Below are positions 1 to 8,443 of a stretch of DNA of 64,000 nt, piece by piece (the first letter of the stretch is position 1; every line of letters starts with the position of its first letter). The DNA comes from Fructobacillus papyrifericola. GTDB lineage: Bacteria; Bacillota; Bacilli; Lactobacillales; Lactobacillaceae. The position numbers and the translations under genes were made by a program. The stretch lies in the NCBI RefSeq assembly GCF_018437235.1, contig NZ_JAAMFJ010000001.1, positions 620,001 through 684,000 on the forward strand, in the 5' to 3' direction. A model generated the notes under the pieces. The model did not search any database. It had not been told where the DNA came from and worked only from the letters and a program-made list of their open reading frames with translations.

Positions 1-804
1 GTGCATCAAAATGTAGTAGAACTCATACCACTTGAAGCGTTCCTGATAGCCTTCATCAAGTGGATAAGCCGCTTGGTAAGCCTCGTAGAACTTGTCGTTA
101 AAGCCTGGGAAGACTTTGGAAACGGCAATATCGTATTCCCGGTCACCGTAAAAGGCGTTAGGATCGATAAAGACTGGCTGCCCCTTTTCATCAAACATGA
201 AGTTTCCAGCCCAAAGGTCCCCGTGCAAAAGGGATGGCTTCACGTTTTTAGCGTGTTCGTCATTTAAGATGGTCTTCTTCAGATTTTCGTAGTGGTCACC
301 GCGTTGGGTTAACCAGAAGCCCCGCTTAATGGCCTGCTTCATCAGCGGTTCCAGTCGCTGGTTAACAAAGAATTCAGCCCATGAATCACACCAGCGGTTA
401 TCCTTTTTAACAAAGTCGGCTTCGTTTGATAATTCAAAGCCAAACTGTTCATTGGTTCCCTGGTGCAAAACGGACAAGGCCCGGCCTAAGTCACCCTGGT
501 TGCTTGGCCCTGACTTGACCCATGACAAAAGTAAGTAAGCAAAGCCCTGAATCTCGCCTTGCTTCATTACTTTTGGCACCGTCACGTACTTGCCAAGGGC
601 CTTCAAGGAAGCGACTTCGGAATCGAAGAAGTGCTTGTCGTGGTCCGGTTGGACTTTTAAAAAGTAGCGGTCGTTACCCGAATAAAGAGAGTAGGCCAGG
701 TTGACATCCCCACCCGAAACCGGCTTCAAATCGTGCGGATCCTGTAGATTTAACCGACTCAAAAAGTCCGGTCCAAGTAATTGCGCGTTTGCTGATGACA
801 GCAT
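1..804 (-). CDS. Fructosamine kinase family protein (3' end cut by window)
   Basis: Small-molecule kinase of the fructosamine-3-kinase/aminoglycoside-kinase fold, which phosphorylates sugar-amine (glycation) adducts or related compounds in the cytosol. The first 268 residues are visible; the last few tens lie outside the window. An ATP-binding Lys sits near residue 50, the catalytic loop HGDLWAGN at about 195-202, and the metal-binding stretch FIDPNAFYGDRE at about 213-224. The ATG at 804 follows a strong AGGAGG (811-816). A terminator-like hairpin with U-runs lies directly before this ribosome site, so transcription probably arrives by read-through from a promoter near 958-986. The family call is firm; the substrate is not known. 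Confidence 0.85.
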   Translation of the reverse strand, partial: MLSSANAQLLGPDFLSRLNLQDPHDLKPVSGGDVNLAYSLYSGNDRYFLKVQPDHDKHFFDSEVASLKALGKYVTVPKVMKQGEIQGFAYLLLSWVKSGPSNQGDLGRALSVLHQGTNEQFGFELSNEADFVKKDNRWCDSWAEFFVNQRLEPLMKQAIKRGFWLTQRGDHYENLKKTILNDEHAKNVKPSLLHGDLWAGNFMFDEKGQPVFIDPNAFYGDREYDIAVSKVFPGFNDKFYEAYQAAYPLDEGYQERFKWYEFYYILMH

Positions 805-824
805 CGAATACCTCCTAAAAAAGT

Positions 825-862
825 AAAAAACAGCCCCCGTTAGTTAACGGAAGCTGTTTTTG
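825..862 (-). terminator. Strong hairpin with U-run just before the fructosamine kinase ribosome site (terminator or attenuator)
   Basis: On the minus strand an AAAAACAGC arm pairs with GCTGTTTTT and the inner CCGTTA pairs with TAACGG, joined by two U-G wobbles, followed by six U. Only about a dozen bases separate the U-run from the AGGAGG of the kinase gene, leaving no room for another promoter. Confidence 0.75.
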
Positions 863-926
863 AGCAAATAAGGGCCTTAGCAGTGACAAGTTTATCAAGA
901 ATTGATTGGACAGTGTAACCAGACAT
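840..926 (-). CDS. Putative 28-residue leader peptide upstream of fructosamine kinase gene
   Basis: A short frame starting with ATG at 926, preceded by an AGAGG-type ribosome site, reads MSGYTVQSILDKLVTAKALI and ends with CSKTASVN and TAA at 840-842. Its last codons and stop lie inside the left arm and loop of a strong terminator-like hairpin (about 831-861). The only candidate promoter is upstream of this frame. I do not recognise the peptide. The arrangement resembles an attenuation leader, but there is no run of one amino acid that would name the signal. It could instead be a free-standing small protein gene ending in its own terminator. Confidence 0.45.
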   Translation of the reverse strand: MSGYTVQSILDKLVTAKALICSKTASVN

Positions 927-957
927 AAGACCTCTTTTCTTTACTTCCACTCTACCA

Positions 958-986
958 CAGATACGAAGGGGACGGAACGTTTTCAA
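958..986 (-). promoter_or_regulatory. Candidate promoter for leader peptide and fructosamine kinase gene
   Basis: TTGAAA at 981-986 and TATCTG at 958-963 are separated by 17 bases on the minus strand. The start point would be near 951, about 25 bases before the leader peptide ATG. The -10 box is a weak match. Confidence 0.4.
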
Positions 987-1018
987 TAAAAAAAGATTGA
1001 TCCAAGATCAATCTTTTT
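986..1018 (-). terminator. Terminator after the nicotinamide phosphoribosyltransferase gene
   Basis: An 11-bp perfect stem (AAAGATTGATC, loop, GATCAATCTTT) is followed by U residues on the minus strand, directly after the stop codon of the upstream gene at 1022. Confidence 0.85.
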
Positions 1019-1021
1019 AAA

Positions 1022-2434
1022 CTAGCCATTGACATGACCAAGGGTCACTTTTTCTTTTAAGTGCCGTTCGGCTCGTTCAAAGACATCATCGATTTTTTCT
1101 TCAAAAATCTGCCCGTCTTCATAAACCGTCTGCAAGAGGTCCTTGCCTTTCTGTTCCTGTGGGACAGTTTGAATCTGACCGGCATCATCGACAATGACTT
1201 TGAGTAAGCCGGCCTTGGAAGCCTTGGTCAAGTCGGTCTTCGGCTGCTTTTTGATGGCCAGGTCTTCACCGTCTGACGTGTGGGCATAGGCCGCCTTGAT
1301 GGCGAAACGTTCCGTGTCCCGGGTAAAGCCTTCCTGCAGCAGTCCCCCACCGGACCCAACAACCAAGTTATCGGTCGACCAGCCCTTTTCAATCAGGGCT
1401 TCGTAGAGCTTGATGATGGTGTCGGCCTTCATGCCGTCACCCTGAATCAGGCCGACGTTGTGCTTCAAGACTTTATAACCCTTTTCGTTCACTTCCGTGC
1501 CAAAGAGCTCGGCCAAAATATCGAGAGCCGCTAGATCCATGGTGATTGGATCACCGGAATCCGGGCGGAGTACAACACGACCAGGTCGGCTCTTAATCCG
1601 TTCAACCATTTCAGCAGAACCCACCACCTCGCGAACAAAGTGGAAGGTGTCGTAAGAATCAATCACAATGGAAACCGGTGCGTCGTCTGGTGTCCGGTCC
1701 AGTTGGGCGTTTAAGTAGTCAAACTCCCCCTGCCCCGAACCGTAGGCCGTGGCCACCGAGTGCTCGGTTGCCCAGATGGACAGGGCCCGTCCGGCTTGGC
1801 CATAGACTTTTTCAAAGTAGTTGGAAGCCGCCAGGTTATCGGAGCCACGGAAGTGCAGCAAGTGGGCCGCCCCACCCCGCTGGCCAGATTCCAAAGACGT
1901 TGCCCCACGCAGGCCAAAGTCATTGACCATCAATGGTAGCATGTCCACGTTACCGGTCTTTTCAACCAAAGGCAGCAGACGCTTTTTGATGTAGAGCGAG
2001 TTGGTCGCGATTGTCGTTGGGTACCAGACATGCATGAGCATGACTTCCAAGGCGTTTAAGGACGTGGCAAACCAATCCTCGGTTGACTCAATGGTAAAAA
2101 GGGCCGTCCCCGTCGGCACTTCCAAGCCCTCTGGCAAGGCCTTAATTCGGACCGGGAAGTAGCCCAGGTCACGAACCTTTTCCCAAACGGACCGGTTAAA
2201 GTAGGCCTTGGTTCCAAAGGTTTCTTCCGCGACCCGTTCCGCTTCGTCAATCATTTCGGTGGTCACCCGACTTTTGAAGTAGTCGTGTAAAATCATCGAC
2301 ATGCCAAACCAGGAAACCGTTGGGTAAAGACCGCCAACACGGGCCTCACCGTAAGAGTAAAGCTTGTTAATGTTTTGTGGATACTGCAAGTGGTGGGTCA
2401 GTTTATAAGCATCAGTTGCAAGAATCAAGTTCAT
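1022..2434 (-). CDS. nadV: Nicotinamide phosphoribosyltransferase (NAMPT/NadV type)
   Basis: Converts nicotinamide plus PRPP to nicotinamide mononucleotide in the cytosol, the first step of NAD salvage from nicotinamide. The 470-residue length fits the NAMPT family. Family marks include LATDAYKLTHH at the N-terminus, a TEHSV segment around the phospho-histidine site, DSYDTFHFV, the phosphate-binding RPDSGDP and the glycine-rich GSGGGLLQ. I place the start at 2434, six bases after GGAGAAGAGG; a longer frame has no ribosome site. It is a single-gene unit with its own terminator. Its product is the substrate of the NadR protein at 59442-60557, so this window holds a complete two-protein nicotinamide-to-NAD route. 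Confidence 0.9.
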   Translation of the reverse strand: MNLILATDAYKLTHHLQYPQNINKLYSYGEARVGGLYPTVSWFGMSMILHDYFKSRVTTEMIDEAERVAEETFGTKAYFNRSVWEKVRDLGYFPVRIKALPEGLEVPTGTALFTIESTEDWFATSLNALEVMLMHVWYPTTIATNSLYIKKRLLPLVEKTGNVDMLPLMVNDFGLRGATSLESGQRGGAAHLLHFRGSDNLAASNYFEKVYGQAGRALSIWATEHSVATAYGSGQGEFDYLNAQLDRTPDDAPVSIVIDSYDTFHFVREVVGSAEMVERIKSRPGRVVLRPDSGDPITMDLAALDILAELFGTEVNEKGYKVLKHNVGLIQGDGMKADTIIKLYEALIEKGWSTDNLVVGSGGGLLQEGFTRDTERFAIKAAYAHTSDGEDLAIKKQPKTDLTKASKAGLLKVIVDDAGQIQTVPQEQKGKDLLQTVYEDGQIFEEKIDDVFERAERHLKEKVTLGHVNG

Positions 2435-2532
2435 GGACATCCTCTTCTCCATCGTCTGCAAAATTAAAGGACAACCCGGGAACAGGCCCGGAGACATTGC
2501 TTTCATTATAACGAAGACCGCTTCAAAATGCG

Positions 2533-2564
2533 AAAAAAAGCGCCGAGCAAATGGCTCGACGCTT
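2533..2564 (-). terminator. Terminator after dedA
   Basis: The stem AAGCGTCGAGC/GCTCGGCGCTT (with one U-G wobble) is followed by seven U on the minus strand. Confidence 0.8.
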
Positions 2565-2569
2565 GTTCG

Positions 2570-3226
2570 TTAATTTTTCTTCTTAGACAAAACTGACTTT
2601 AACACCGCGATAATCGATGGTAGCAGCGTCACAAAGACAATGCCCAGGATGATCGTTGAGAAATGTTCCGCTACAAAGGGAATGTTACCAAAGAGCGCAC
2701 CGGCTCCGGTCATCAAAAAGGACCATGAGAAGGCAGCAATCAGGGTATATTCCATAAAGCGACGGAAGGAGAAGGCCGAAAGTCCGGCAACAAAGGGCAC
2801 GAAGGTCCGAATAATCGGTACGTAACGGCCCATGATAACGGCCAAACCACCGTGCTTTTGGAAGAAAAGATCGGCTTCTTCAATGTTTTTTGGCTTAATC
2901 AAAGTCGAGAAGGGCTTCTTATCCAAGAGGGCTCGACCACCCTTGCGGGCAATCAAGTAGTTGGTTGTGTCCCCCACTACGGCCGCAATGAAGAAGACAA
3001 TCATGAAGACCCAGTGGTTCAAACCAGCGCTTTGACCAGCTGGCGTCATTGAAATGGCACCGGCAGCAAAGAGCAGGGAATCCCCTGGCAAGAAGGGCAG
3101 CACAATCGCTCCTGTTTCCACCAAGATAATGGCGAAAAGGATCAAGTAGGTCCAAGGACCAAAGTGCTGCACCAGGCTGGCGATATGGTCGTCAATATGC
3201 AAAATAAAATTGATCAGAAAAGACAT
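2570..3226 (-). CDS. DedA family membrane protein
   Basis: Integral membrane protein of the DedA/SNARE-associated family, whose members act in membrane lipid (undecaprenyl phosphate or phospholipid) translocation and membrane-potential homeostasis. About 218 residues with several hydrophobic helices. Typical marks are the glutamate-bearing re-entrant segment ending FLPGDSLLFAAGAI (about residues 46-62) and the GRYVPIIRTFVPFVAG segment near 130-145, which carries the conserved arginine. Start chosen at ATG 3226, about seven bases after GGAG; an ATG at 3238 is an alternative adding four residues. The exact substrate cannot be told from sequence. Confidence 0.85.
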   Translation of the reverse strand: MSFLINFILHIDDHIASLVQHFGPWTYLILFAIILVETGAIVLPFLPGDSLLFAAGAISMTPAGQSAGLNHWVFMIVFFIAAVVGDTTNYLIARKGGRALLDKKPFSTLIKPKNIEEADLFFQKHGGLAVIMGRYVPIIRTFVPFVAGLSAFSFRRFMEYTLIAAFSWSFLMTGAGALFGNIPFVAEHFSTIILGIVFVTLLPSIIAVLKSVLSKKKN

Positions 3227-3281
3227 CGAGGTCTCCATTCTTCTTTTTTAAACAGTGTAAAGCAGGGCGATTAAATTAACT

Positions 3282-4667
3282 TTAATCCTGTGAAACCGCT
3301 TCCTTTGGCTGGAAGTATGAAATTGCCCCAAAGACAATCAACCAAACGGTTGCCCCAATGGCGGGCACAACCGATGAGTCATTGAAGAACAAGGTTACGT
3401 AGACAAAGACAAAGAAAATCGCTGCCAATGGAACCAATACCTTTGGTGCCTTCAACAAGAAGCCATCCGCCATGTAGCTTGAAGACTTGCGATACTGCCA
3501 GTAAGCCCAAAGAATCATGATGTAAATCATCAAGAAGAGGTCCGTTGCAGCAGATGTCACAAAGACAAAGGCATCGTTAATGGCTGGAATTGAGGAAATC
3601 ACAGCTGATGAAACGGAAATCAACGATGAGAAAAGCAAGGCCTTAGCAGGCAAGCCACGGGAAGACAACTTGGTAAATGGTTGCAAGAACTTTGCCCGTG
3701 ATTCCTTGGCCAATGAGTAGAAGTTACGTGAGGTTGAGAAAAGAATCGAGTTGAATGATGAAGCAGCGGCCGTCAAGACAACGAAGTTGATGATGGCAGC
3801 GGCCCCCTTCAAGCCAACCAATTCAAAGACCATAACAAATGGTGACTGGTGTGCTGGAATCTGCTTCCATGGGTAGATTGTCATGATAACAAAGAGGGCA
3901 CCCAGGTAGAAGAAGAGGACACGGAAAGGAATTTGGTTGATGGCCTTTGGCAAGATCTTACGTGGTTCCTTTGTTTCGGCAACGGTCATTCCAATGAATT
4001 CCATTCCGACAAAGGCAAACATGACCATCTGGAAGGAGTTAATGAAGTTTCCCCAACCGTTTGGCACCAGGCTAAAGTGGTTAAAGACGTTACCGAATGA
4101 CACCGTGCCAACTGGCGTTTCGAAGTGACCGAAGGCCATCATCAAACCAGTGACAATCAAGGCCAAAATGGCAATGACTTTAATCATTGAGAACCAGAAT
4201 TCCATTTCACCAAAGAGGGAAACGGCAATGAGGTTCACGGCCGTCAAGGCAACCAAGAAAATGATTTGAATCAACCACTCTGGCATGCTTGGGAACCAGA
4301 ACTGGACGTACTTTCCAATGGCAGTTAATTCGGCCATTCCGAAGAAAATCATGGTCAGCCAGTAGGACCAACGGGCGAAGAAACCAACCCGGTTTCCCAA
4401 GTACTTGGTCATGTAGGCGATAAAGGTAGGCTGGGTTGGGTCTTGGTAGAGCATTTCCCCCATGGCACGCATCATGATAAACATCATGGCACCGATAATG
4501 GCGTAAACAGCCAAGATTCCAGGTCCTGCAAAGTGAATGGAATTTCCGGCTCCCATGAAGAGTCCGGTTCCAATCGTTCCACCAATGGCGATCAATTGCA
4601 CGTGGCGGTTTTGCAAACCTTTTTCAAGTTGTTGCGGTTCTTCGATGTTTTGCTTTTGTTCTGACAT
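3282..4667 (-). CDS. Amino acid permease of the APC superfamily (AAT family)
   Basis: Proton-coupled amino acid importer in the cytoplasmic membrane. 461 residues with about 12 hydrophobic helices. The first helix carries the diagnostic GGTIGTGLFMGAG, followed by a PGILAVY segment, as in the GabP/CycA/AapA-type AAT family. The start at 4667 follows GGGAG closely; the upstream extension of the frame is not supported. It lies alone between dedA and thrS, with no regulator or partner gene that would name the substrate. The substrate is therefore unassigned. Confidence 0.88.
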   Translation of the reverse strand: MSEQKQNIEEPQQLEKGLQNRHVQLIAIGGTIGTGLFMGAGNSIHFAGPGILAVYAIIGAMMFIMMRAMGEMLYQDPTQPTFIAYMTKYLGNRVGFFARWSYWLTMIFFGMAELTAIGKYVQFWFPSMPEWLIQIIFLVALTAVNLIAVSLFGEMEFWFSMIKVIAILALIVTGLMMAFGHFETPVGTVSFGNVFNHFSLVPNGWGNFINSFQMVMFAFVGMEFIGMTVAETKEPRKILPKAINQIPFRVLFFYLGALFVIMTIYPWKQIPAHQSPFVMVFELVGLKGAAAIINFVVLTAAASSFNSILFSTSRNFYSLAKESRAKFLQPFTKLSSRGLPAKALLFSSLISVSSAVISSIPAINDAFVFVTSAATDLFLMIYIMILWAYWQYRKSSSYMADGFLLKAPKVLVPLAAIFFVFVYVTLFFNDSSVVPAIGATVWLIVFGAISYFQPKEAVSQD

Positions 4668-4728
4668 CGTTCTCCCTTTCAATCGTACATAGAAGAAGAC
4701 ACCATTCAAGGTGTCTCCCCTTTTTTAC

Positions 4729-6693
4729 TTATGCTTTTTCGTCTGGTCGTGAGTAACGGGTAACGTCTTTTTCAACTAATTGCTTAAAGTCTTCGGCAGC
4801 CATTGCTTCCGTATCGTTTGAGCCATAGCGACGGACCGTGACCGTTCCGTTTTCCTGTTCCTGGTCACCAAGTACCAGCGTGTATGGAATCTTCTTGGTC
4901 TGCGCATCACGGATCAAGTAACCCATCTTTGCTGAACGGGTGTCGACGTTGGCACGCAAGCCAGCCTTTGCCAAGGACTTTTGAATCTTCTTGGCATAGT
5001 CCCCGTGGGCTTCGGCGTTAACCGGGATGATCTGCACTTGCATTGGGGCCAACCAAGTTGGGAAGGCACCCTTGTACATTTCAATCAAGTAAGCCGTGAA
5101 GCGTTCCATCGTTCCAACGATTCCACGGTGGAGCATGACGGGCCGGTGGTTATCCTGGCCGTCTTCACCGACATAGGTCAGGTTAAAGCGCTCTGGCAGC
5201 AAGAAGTCCAACTGGATGGTTGAAAGCGTTTCTTCACCACCGAGGGCCGTCTTTGTTTGAACGTCCAACTTTGGACCGTAGAAAGCAGCTTCCCCTGGTG
5301 CTTCGAAGTAATCCAAGCCCATGTCATCCATGGCCCGCTTCAACTGTGCCTGGGACTTCTCCCACATTTCGTCATCGTCGAAGTACTTTTGCGTATTTTC
5401 CGGATCACGATATGACAAGCGGAAGCGGTAGTCCGTGATGTTAAAGTCTTCGTAGACTTCCATCATCATGGCCAAGATAGACTTGAATTCGTCTTCCAAC
5501 TGTTCTTGGGTAACGAAGGTGTGGCCATCGTTCAAGGTCATTTCACGCACACGGGACAAACCAGTCAAGGCACCTGACTTTTCGTAACGGTGCATCATAC
5601 CCAATTCAGCCACCCGCATTGGCAAGTCACGGTATGAGCGTGGCTTGTGCTGGTAAACGGCAATGTGGGAAGGACAGTTCATCGGACGCAGTTCGAGGAA
5701 TTCGCCATCGCCCATGTCCATTGGTGGGAACATGTCTTCACGGTAGTGATCCCAGTGACCGGATGTCTTGTACAGGTTCAGGTTAGACAAGACCGGTGTG
5801 TAGACATGCAGGTAATCGTTGGCCAATTCCTTGTCGACGATGTAACGTTCGACTTGGCGACGGATGGTTGCGCCGTTTGGCAACCAAACGGGCAAACCGG
5901 AGCCGACTTTTTGACTAGTGAAGAAGAGGTCCAGGTCACGACCGATGTTTCGGTGATCGCGTTCCTTTGCTTCTGCCCGGCGCTTCAAGTCTTCTTCCAG
6001 GTCTTCGGCGTTCCAGAAGGCCGTTCCGTAGATTCGTTGCATCACGGCTTTGTCAGAATCACCACGCCAGTAAGAACCGGCAACGGAAACCAACTTAAAG
6101 TGCTTGATCCAACCAGTTGATGGCACCAGGCCACCACGGTCCAATTCGACGTGTTCGCCTTGAACGGCAACCGTAATCTTTTCACCGTCTGGCAAGTCGT
6201 TGATTAATTCAACCTTGTAAGGATCGTCCTTAAAGGTTTCCAAAGCCTCTTCCTTTGAAACCTGGTGAGACAAGATTGGCAAATCTTCTTTGACAATCTT
6301 CTTCATCATCTTTTCGATTTCAGGAAAGTCATCAACGGAAACTTGGTTCCCTGCCCCGTTATCCGTGTCGTAGTAAAAGCCGTTTTCAATGGCCGGACCG
6401 ACACCGAAGTGCATGTTTGCAAACTTTGGCAGGCGACGTAAGGCCTGGGCCAGCAAGTGGGCCGTTGAGTGACGAAGAATCTGCAAGCCCTCTTCGTCGC
6501 TCTTGGTAATCAGGGCAAAGTCACCGGATTCGTTCATGGCATCGTTCATGCCAACGTAGGCACCGTTCAACTTTGCTGAAACGGACTTTTTCGCCAAAGA
6601 CTTGGCAATTGATTCTGCCACTTCGATTGGCTTTACCCCTTCGTTAAAGGACTTTTTTGCCCCATCTGGGAATGTTAAGGTAATTTCTGCCAT
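4729..6693 (-). CDS. thrS: Threonyl-tRNA synthetase
   Basis: Charges tRNA-Thr with threonine. 654 residues, the full length of the bacterial enzyme. Order of domains: TGS domain (1-65), editing domain with the [11 protein letters not shown] motif, class II catalytic core with LRPMNCPSH carrying the zinc cysteine and arginine-bearing [12 protein letters not shown], then an anticodon-binding domain starting near PMQVQIIPV. Start chosen at ATG 6693 because the TGS domain begins there and GAAGG precedes it. The longer frame upstream would translate through the T-box leader and is rejected. Regulation by tRNA-Thr charging is expected from the T-box at 6757-6985. Confidence 0.97.
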   Translation of the reverse strand: MAEITLTFPDGAKKSFNEGVKPIEVAESIAKSLAKKSVSAKLNGAYVGMNDAMNESGDFALITKSDEEGLQILRHSTAHLLAQALRRLPKFANMHFGVGPAIENGFYYDTDNGAGNQVSVDDFPEIEKMMKKIVKEDLPILSHQVSKEEALETFKDDPYKVELINDLPDGEKITVAVQGEHVELDRGGLVPSTGWIKHFKLVSVAGSYWRGDSDKAVMQRIYGTAFWNAEDLEEDLKRRAEAKERDHRNIGRDLDLFFTSQKVGSGLPVWLPNGATIRRQVERYIVDKELANDYLHVYTPVLSNLNLYKTSGHWDHYREDMFPPMDMGDGEFLELRPMNCPSHIAVYQHKPRSYRDLPMRVAELGMMHRYEKSGALTGLSRVREMTLNDGHTFVTQEQLEDEFKSILAMMMEVYEDFNITDYRFRLSYRDPENTQKYFDDDEMWEKSQAQLKRAMDDMGLDYFEAPGEAAFYGPKLDVQTKTALGGEETLSTIQLDFLLPERFNLTYVGEDGQDNHRPVMLHRGIVGTMERFTAYLIEMYKGAFPTWLAPMQVQIIPVNAEAHGDYAKKIQKSLAKAGLRANVDTRSAKMGYLIRDAQTKKIPYTLVLGDQEQENGTVTVRRYGSNDTEAMAAEDFKQLVEKDVTRYSRPDEKA

Positions 6694-6756
6694 ACTGCTG
6701 CCTTCTTTCTTTTCTCTCTTGCTGACGGTGTTGCGTCGTTTCTTTCGGACCAGGGA

Positions 6757-6985
6757 ATAAAAAAAGCGCCCTTCATGCTTAAAAGCACGAAGGGACGCTA
6801 AACCGTGGTACCACCCATTTCTCTGAGCAAAACTCAGACTCAAGAAACGTTTAACGGTGTCACCCGGGCGAAGTTTCAGCACTTACTTCTCCGCCATTCC
6901 GAGGTAGTCTACATTTGCCTTCAGACCGACTCACACCAACCGTCGGCTCTCTTTATCTGAATCTGCAAAATAAGTTGTCCTCATC
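6757..6985 (-). promoter_or_regulatory. T-box riboswitch leader of thrS
   Basis: On the minus strand the conserved T-box sequence GGGTGGTACCACGG lies at 6803-6816 and is followed by a long terminator hairpin (AGCGTCCCTTCGTGC pairing with GCATGAAGGGCGCT, then seven U) ending near 6760. Upstream is a stem I region with a candidate ACC threonine specifier in GACTACCTC near 6901. Uncharged tRNA-Thr binding would favour the antiterminator and let thrS be transcribed. The 341-base gap between thrS and the next gene is mostly this leader. The 5' limit is approximate. Confidence 0.92.
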
Positions 6986-7034
6986 AGCAATTTATTATTT
7001 TAATTATGGCACAATTTTAAAAAAGTTACAAGGT

Positions 7035-7151
7035 CTACTTGTTATCCTCTAAAACCTGTGCCAGGGCTTGACGAGCCTTGTCATCGTGATCAAGGATTCC
7101 GTGATCATAAACGTTTTGCAAAGCCGCAATTTGTTCTTTTGATAATGCCAT
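7035..7151 (-). CDS. 38-residue hypothetical protein
   Basis: A short acidic helical protein reading MALSKEQIAALQNVYDHGIL then DHDDKARQALAQVLEDNK. ATG at 7151 follows a good GGAGG at the right distance, and the frame ends at TAG 7035-7037. The composition (Ala, Leu, Glu, Asp, Lys, no hydrophobic core, no membrane segment) suggests one or two amphipathic helices around an HDD turn. It sits between the thrS leader and the divergent flavodoxin gene. I do not recognise the family. The start signal, codon use and length make it a credible real gene. Confidence 0.65.
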   Translation of the reverse strand: MALSKEQIAALQNVYDHGILDHDDKARQALAQVLEDNK

Positions 7152-7244
7152 GCTGATGTCCTCCAAGTATTTTTGACTATTATAAGACAGGATTTTCTAA
7201 AATACCAGCCCACTTTTCTTTCTTTTTCCGGGCTGCTTATCTTG

Positions 7245-7250
7245 TATAAT
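7245..7250 (+). promoter_or_regulatory. -10 box of the flavodoxin promoter
   Basis: Perfect TATAAT about 28 bases before the flavodoxin start; no convincing -35 box is visible. Confidence 0.55.
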
Positions 7251-7277
7251 AAATAGAAAGATTGCAAAGGAGCAATG

Positions 7278-7739
7278 ATGGCTGAAAGAAAACTAAAAGC
7301 ACAGGTGATCTTTGCGACGATCACCGGAAACAACGAGGCGGTTGCAGACCGCTTGGTCAATTTGTTAGAAGAAGCCGGCGTTCAAGTTCAAAAAAGCGAA
7401 ATCTCGCAAACTGAAGCCGACGAATTAGCGGAGTACGACCTCGCCTTTTTGGTTCCCTACACCTACGATGAAGGTTCGCTACCTGACGAAGGCCTCGATT
7501 ACTTCGATGACATTGCCGACCTCGACTTGCCAGATCTCGTTTATGCAGTGGCCGGTTCGGGCGATACCTTTTACGAGGGCTACTATTGTCTGGCCCTCGA
7601 CAAATTCGACGAACAGATGCAAAAGACCGGTGCCAAACGCGCTGGCGAAATTGTGCGCATTAATCTCTATCCCGGTCAAAAAGATGAAGAACGCCTTGCC
7701 GACTTGGTAAAAGAAGCTGTTGAATCAATTCATTCTTAA
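7278..7739 (+). CDS. Flavodoxin
   Basis: Small FMN-binding electron carrier. 153 residues, the usual short-chain flavodoxin length. The phosphate-binding loop FATITGNNEAVA lies at about 12-23, the acidic YDEGSLPDEGLDYFDD stretch around 65-80, and the AVAGSGDTFYEGYY loop contacting the flavin ring around 90-105. Of two adjacent ATGs I take the second (7278), five bases after GGAG. It is a monocistronic plus-strand gene ending in a two-way terminator. Its reductase partner is not in the window. Confidence 0.9.
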   Translation: MAERKLKAQVIFATITGNNEAVADRLVNLLEEAGVQVQKSEISQTEADELAEYDLAFLVPYTYDEGSLPDEGLDYFDDIADLDLPDLVYAVAGSGDTFYEGYYCLALDKFDEQMQKTGAKRAGEIVRINLYPGQKDEERLADLVKEAVESIHS

Positions 7740-7743
7740 TATA

Positions 7744-7788
7744 AAAAACGGTTGAGCTATCAATTTTCTTGAGAGCTCAACCGTTTTT
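7744..7788. terminator. Two-way terminator between flavodoxin and the Rrf2-type regulator
   Basis: 15-bp perfect inverted repeat (AAAAACGGTTGAGCT / AGCTCAACCGTTTTT) with T-runs on both strands, between convergent genes. Confidence 0.9.
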
Positions 7789-8212
7789 AAAATAGTTCAC
7801 TAATTTTTTTCTCTTTTAGGGTTACCATCAATTGGCTCTCTGCCTTATCCAGAGACGCATCTAATTGATCAATCATTTTTTCTGCTTCATCTTTATGAAC
7901 AAACGAACTCGTTTCAAAGTCTTTGTATACCTTGAATATTGGTGACCGTCCTTCAACCGCTTCAAGCACATCGTAAAATGATATATCCTCGACCCTTCTT
8001 ACAAGTGCCAATCCACCGTTCACACCCTTCTTTGATTGAATTAAACCTGAATTTTTCAACAATGAAACCAGTCTTTTCATACTTGGCATCGGCATATCTA
8101 AAGTTTCAGCTATACTTTTTATCGTTAAATATTCATTCTTTTGAAGCCTTGATTTTAATTCAAGGTAATACAATACCTCAATCGATTGTGTAAAACTATA
8201 TGAAAATGCCAA
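7787..8212 (-). CDS. Rrf2 family transcriptional regulator
   Basis: DNA-binding repressor of about 141 residues. An N-terminal winged helix (residues about 5-75) has the Rrf2-typical order SIAETLDMPMPSMKRLVSLL then SGLIQSKKGVNGGLALVR, followed by FYDVLEAVEG. The cysteines that bind an Fe-S cluster in IscR/NsrR-type members are absent, so it probably senses something else. I take the TTG at 8212 as start because AGGAGAG lies just before it; the longer frame has no ribosome site. Base composition is clearly more AT-rich than the surroundings and matches the MFS gene upstream, suggesting the two arrived together and that this protein controls the exporter. Confidence 0.8.
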   Translation of the reverse strand: MAFSYSFTQSIEVLYYLELKSRLQKNEYLTIKSIAETLDMPMPSMKRLVSLLKNSGLIQSKKGVNGGLALVRRVEDISFYDVLEAVEGRSPIFKVYKDFETSSFVHKDEAEKMIDQLDASLDKAESQLMVTLKEKKISELF

Positions 8213-8443
8213 GTTCACTCTCCTAATGACAAAGAACAAATTAGATAATTAAGACCATTTAAAACCAAAAGATTATTTCTAGTAAAACATTTCAAATCAC
8301 CATTAACAAATAATATGGCATATCCTATAGCGTGTTTACAATCAATTCTTTTAAAGTCAAATAAATAAAACGGATACAGAATCAATATACTCCGTCATTA
8401 TACAACTTTTTAAATACTTCATTTCTCATAGATAGTCTCATTT
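8213..8443 (-). other. AT-rich gap between MFS exporter and regulator
   Basis: 231 bases of AT-rich sequence. It contains a TATAAT at 8397-8402 (minus strand) that could start a long-leader transcript for the regulator. I see no terminator, small frame or strong repeat in it. Confidence 0.4.

Noticed and set aside
4694-4714. Hairpin GACACC/GGTGTC after thrS as a terminator
   Set aside because: Only six base pairs and no clear U-run on either strand; too weak to list as a terminator.
6694-6882. Longer thrS start at 6882
   Set aside because: The extension would translate the T-box terminator and antiterminator region and has no family similarity; the TGS domain begins at 6693.
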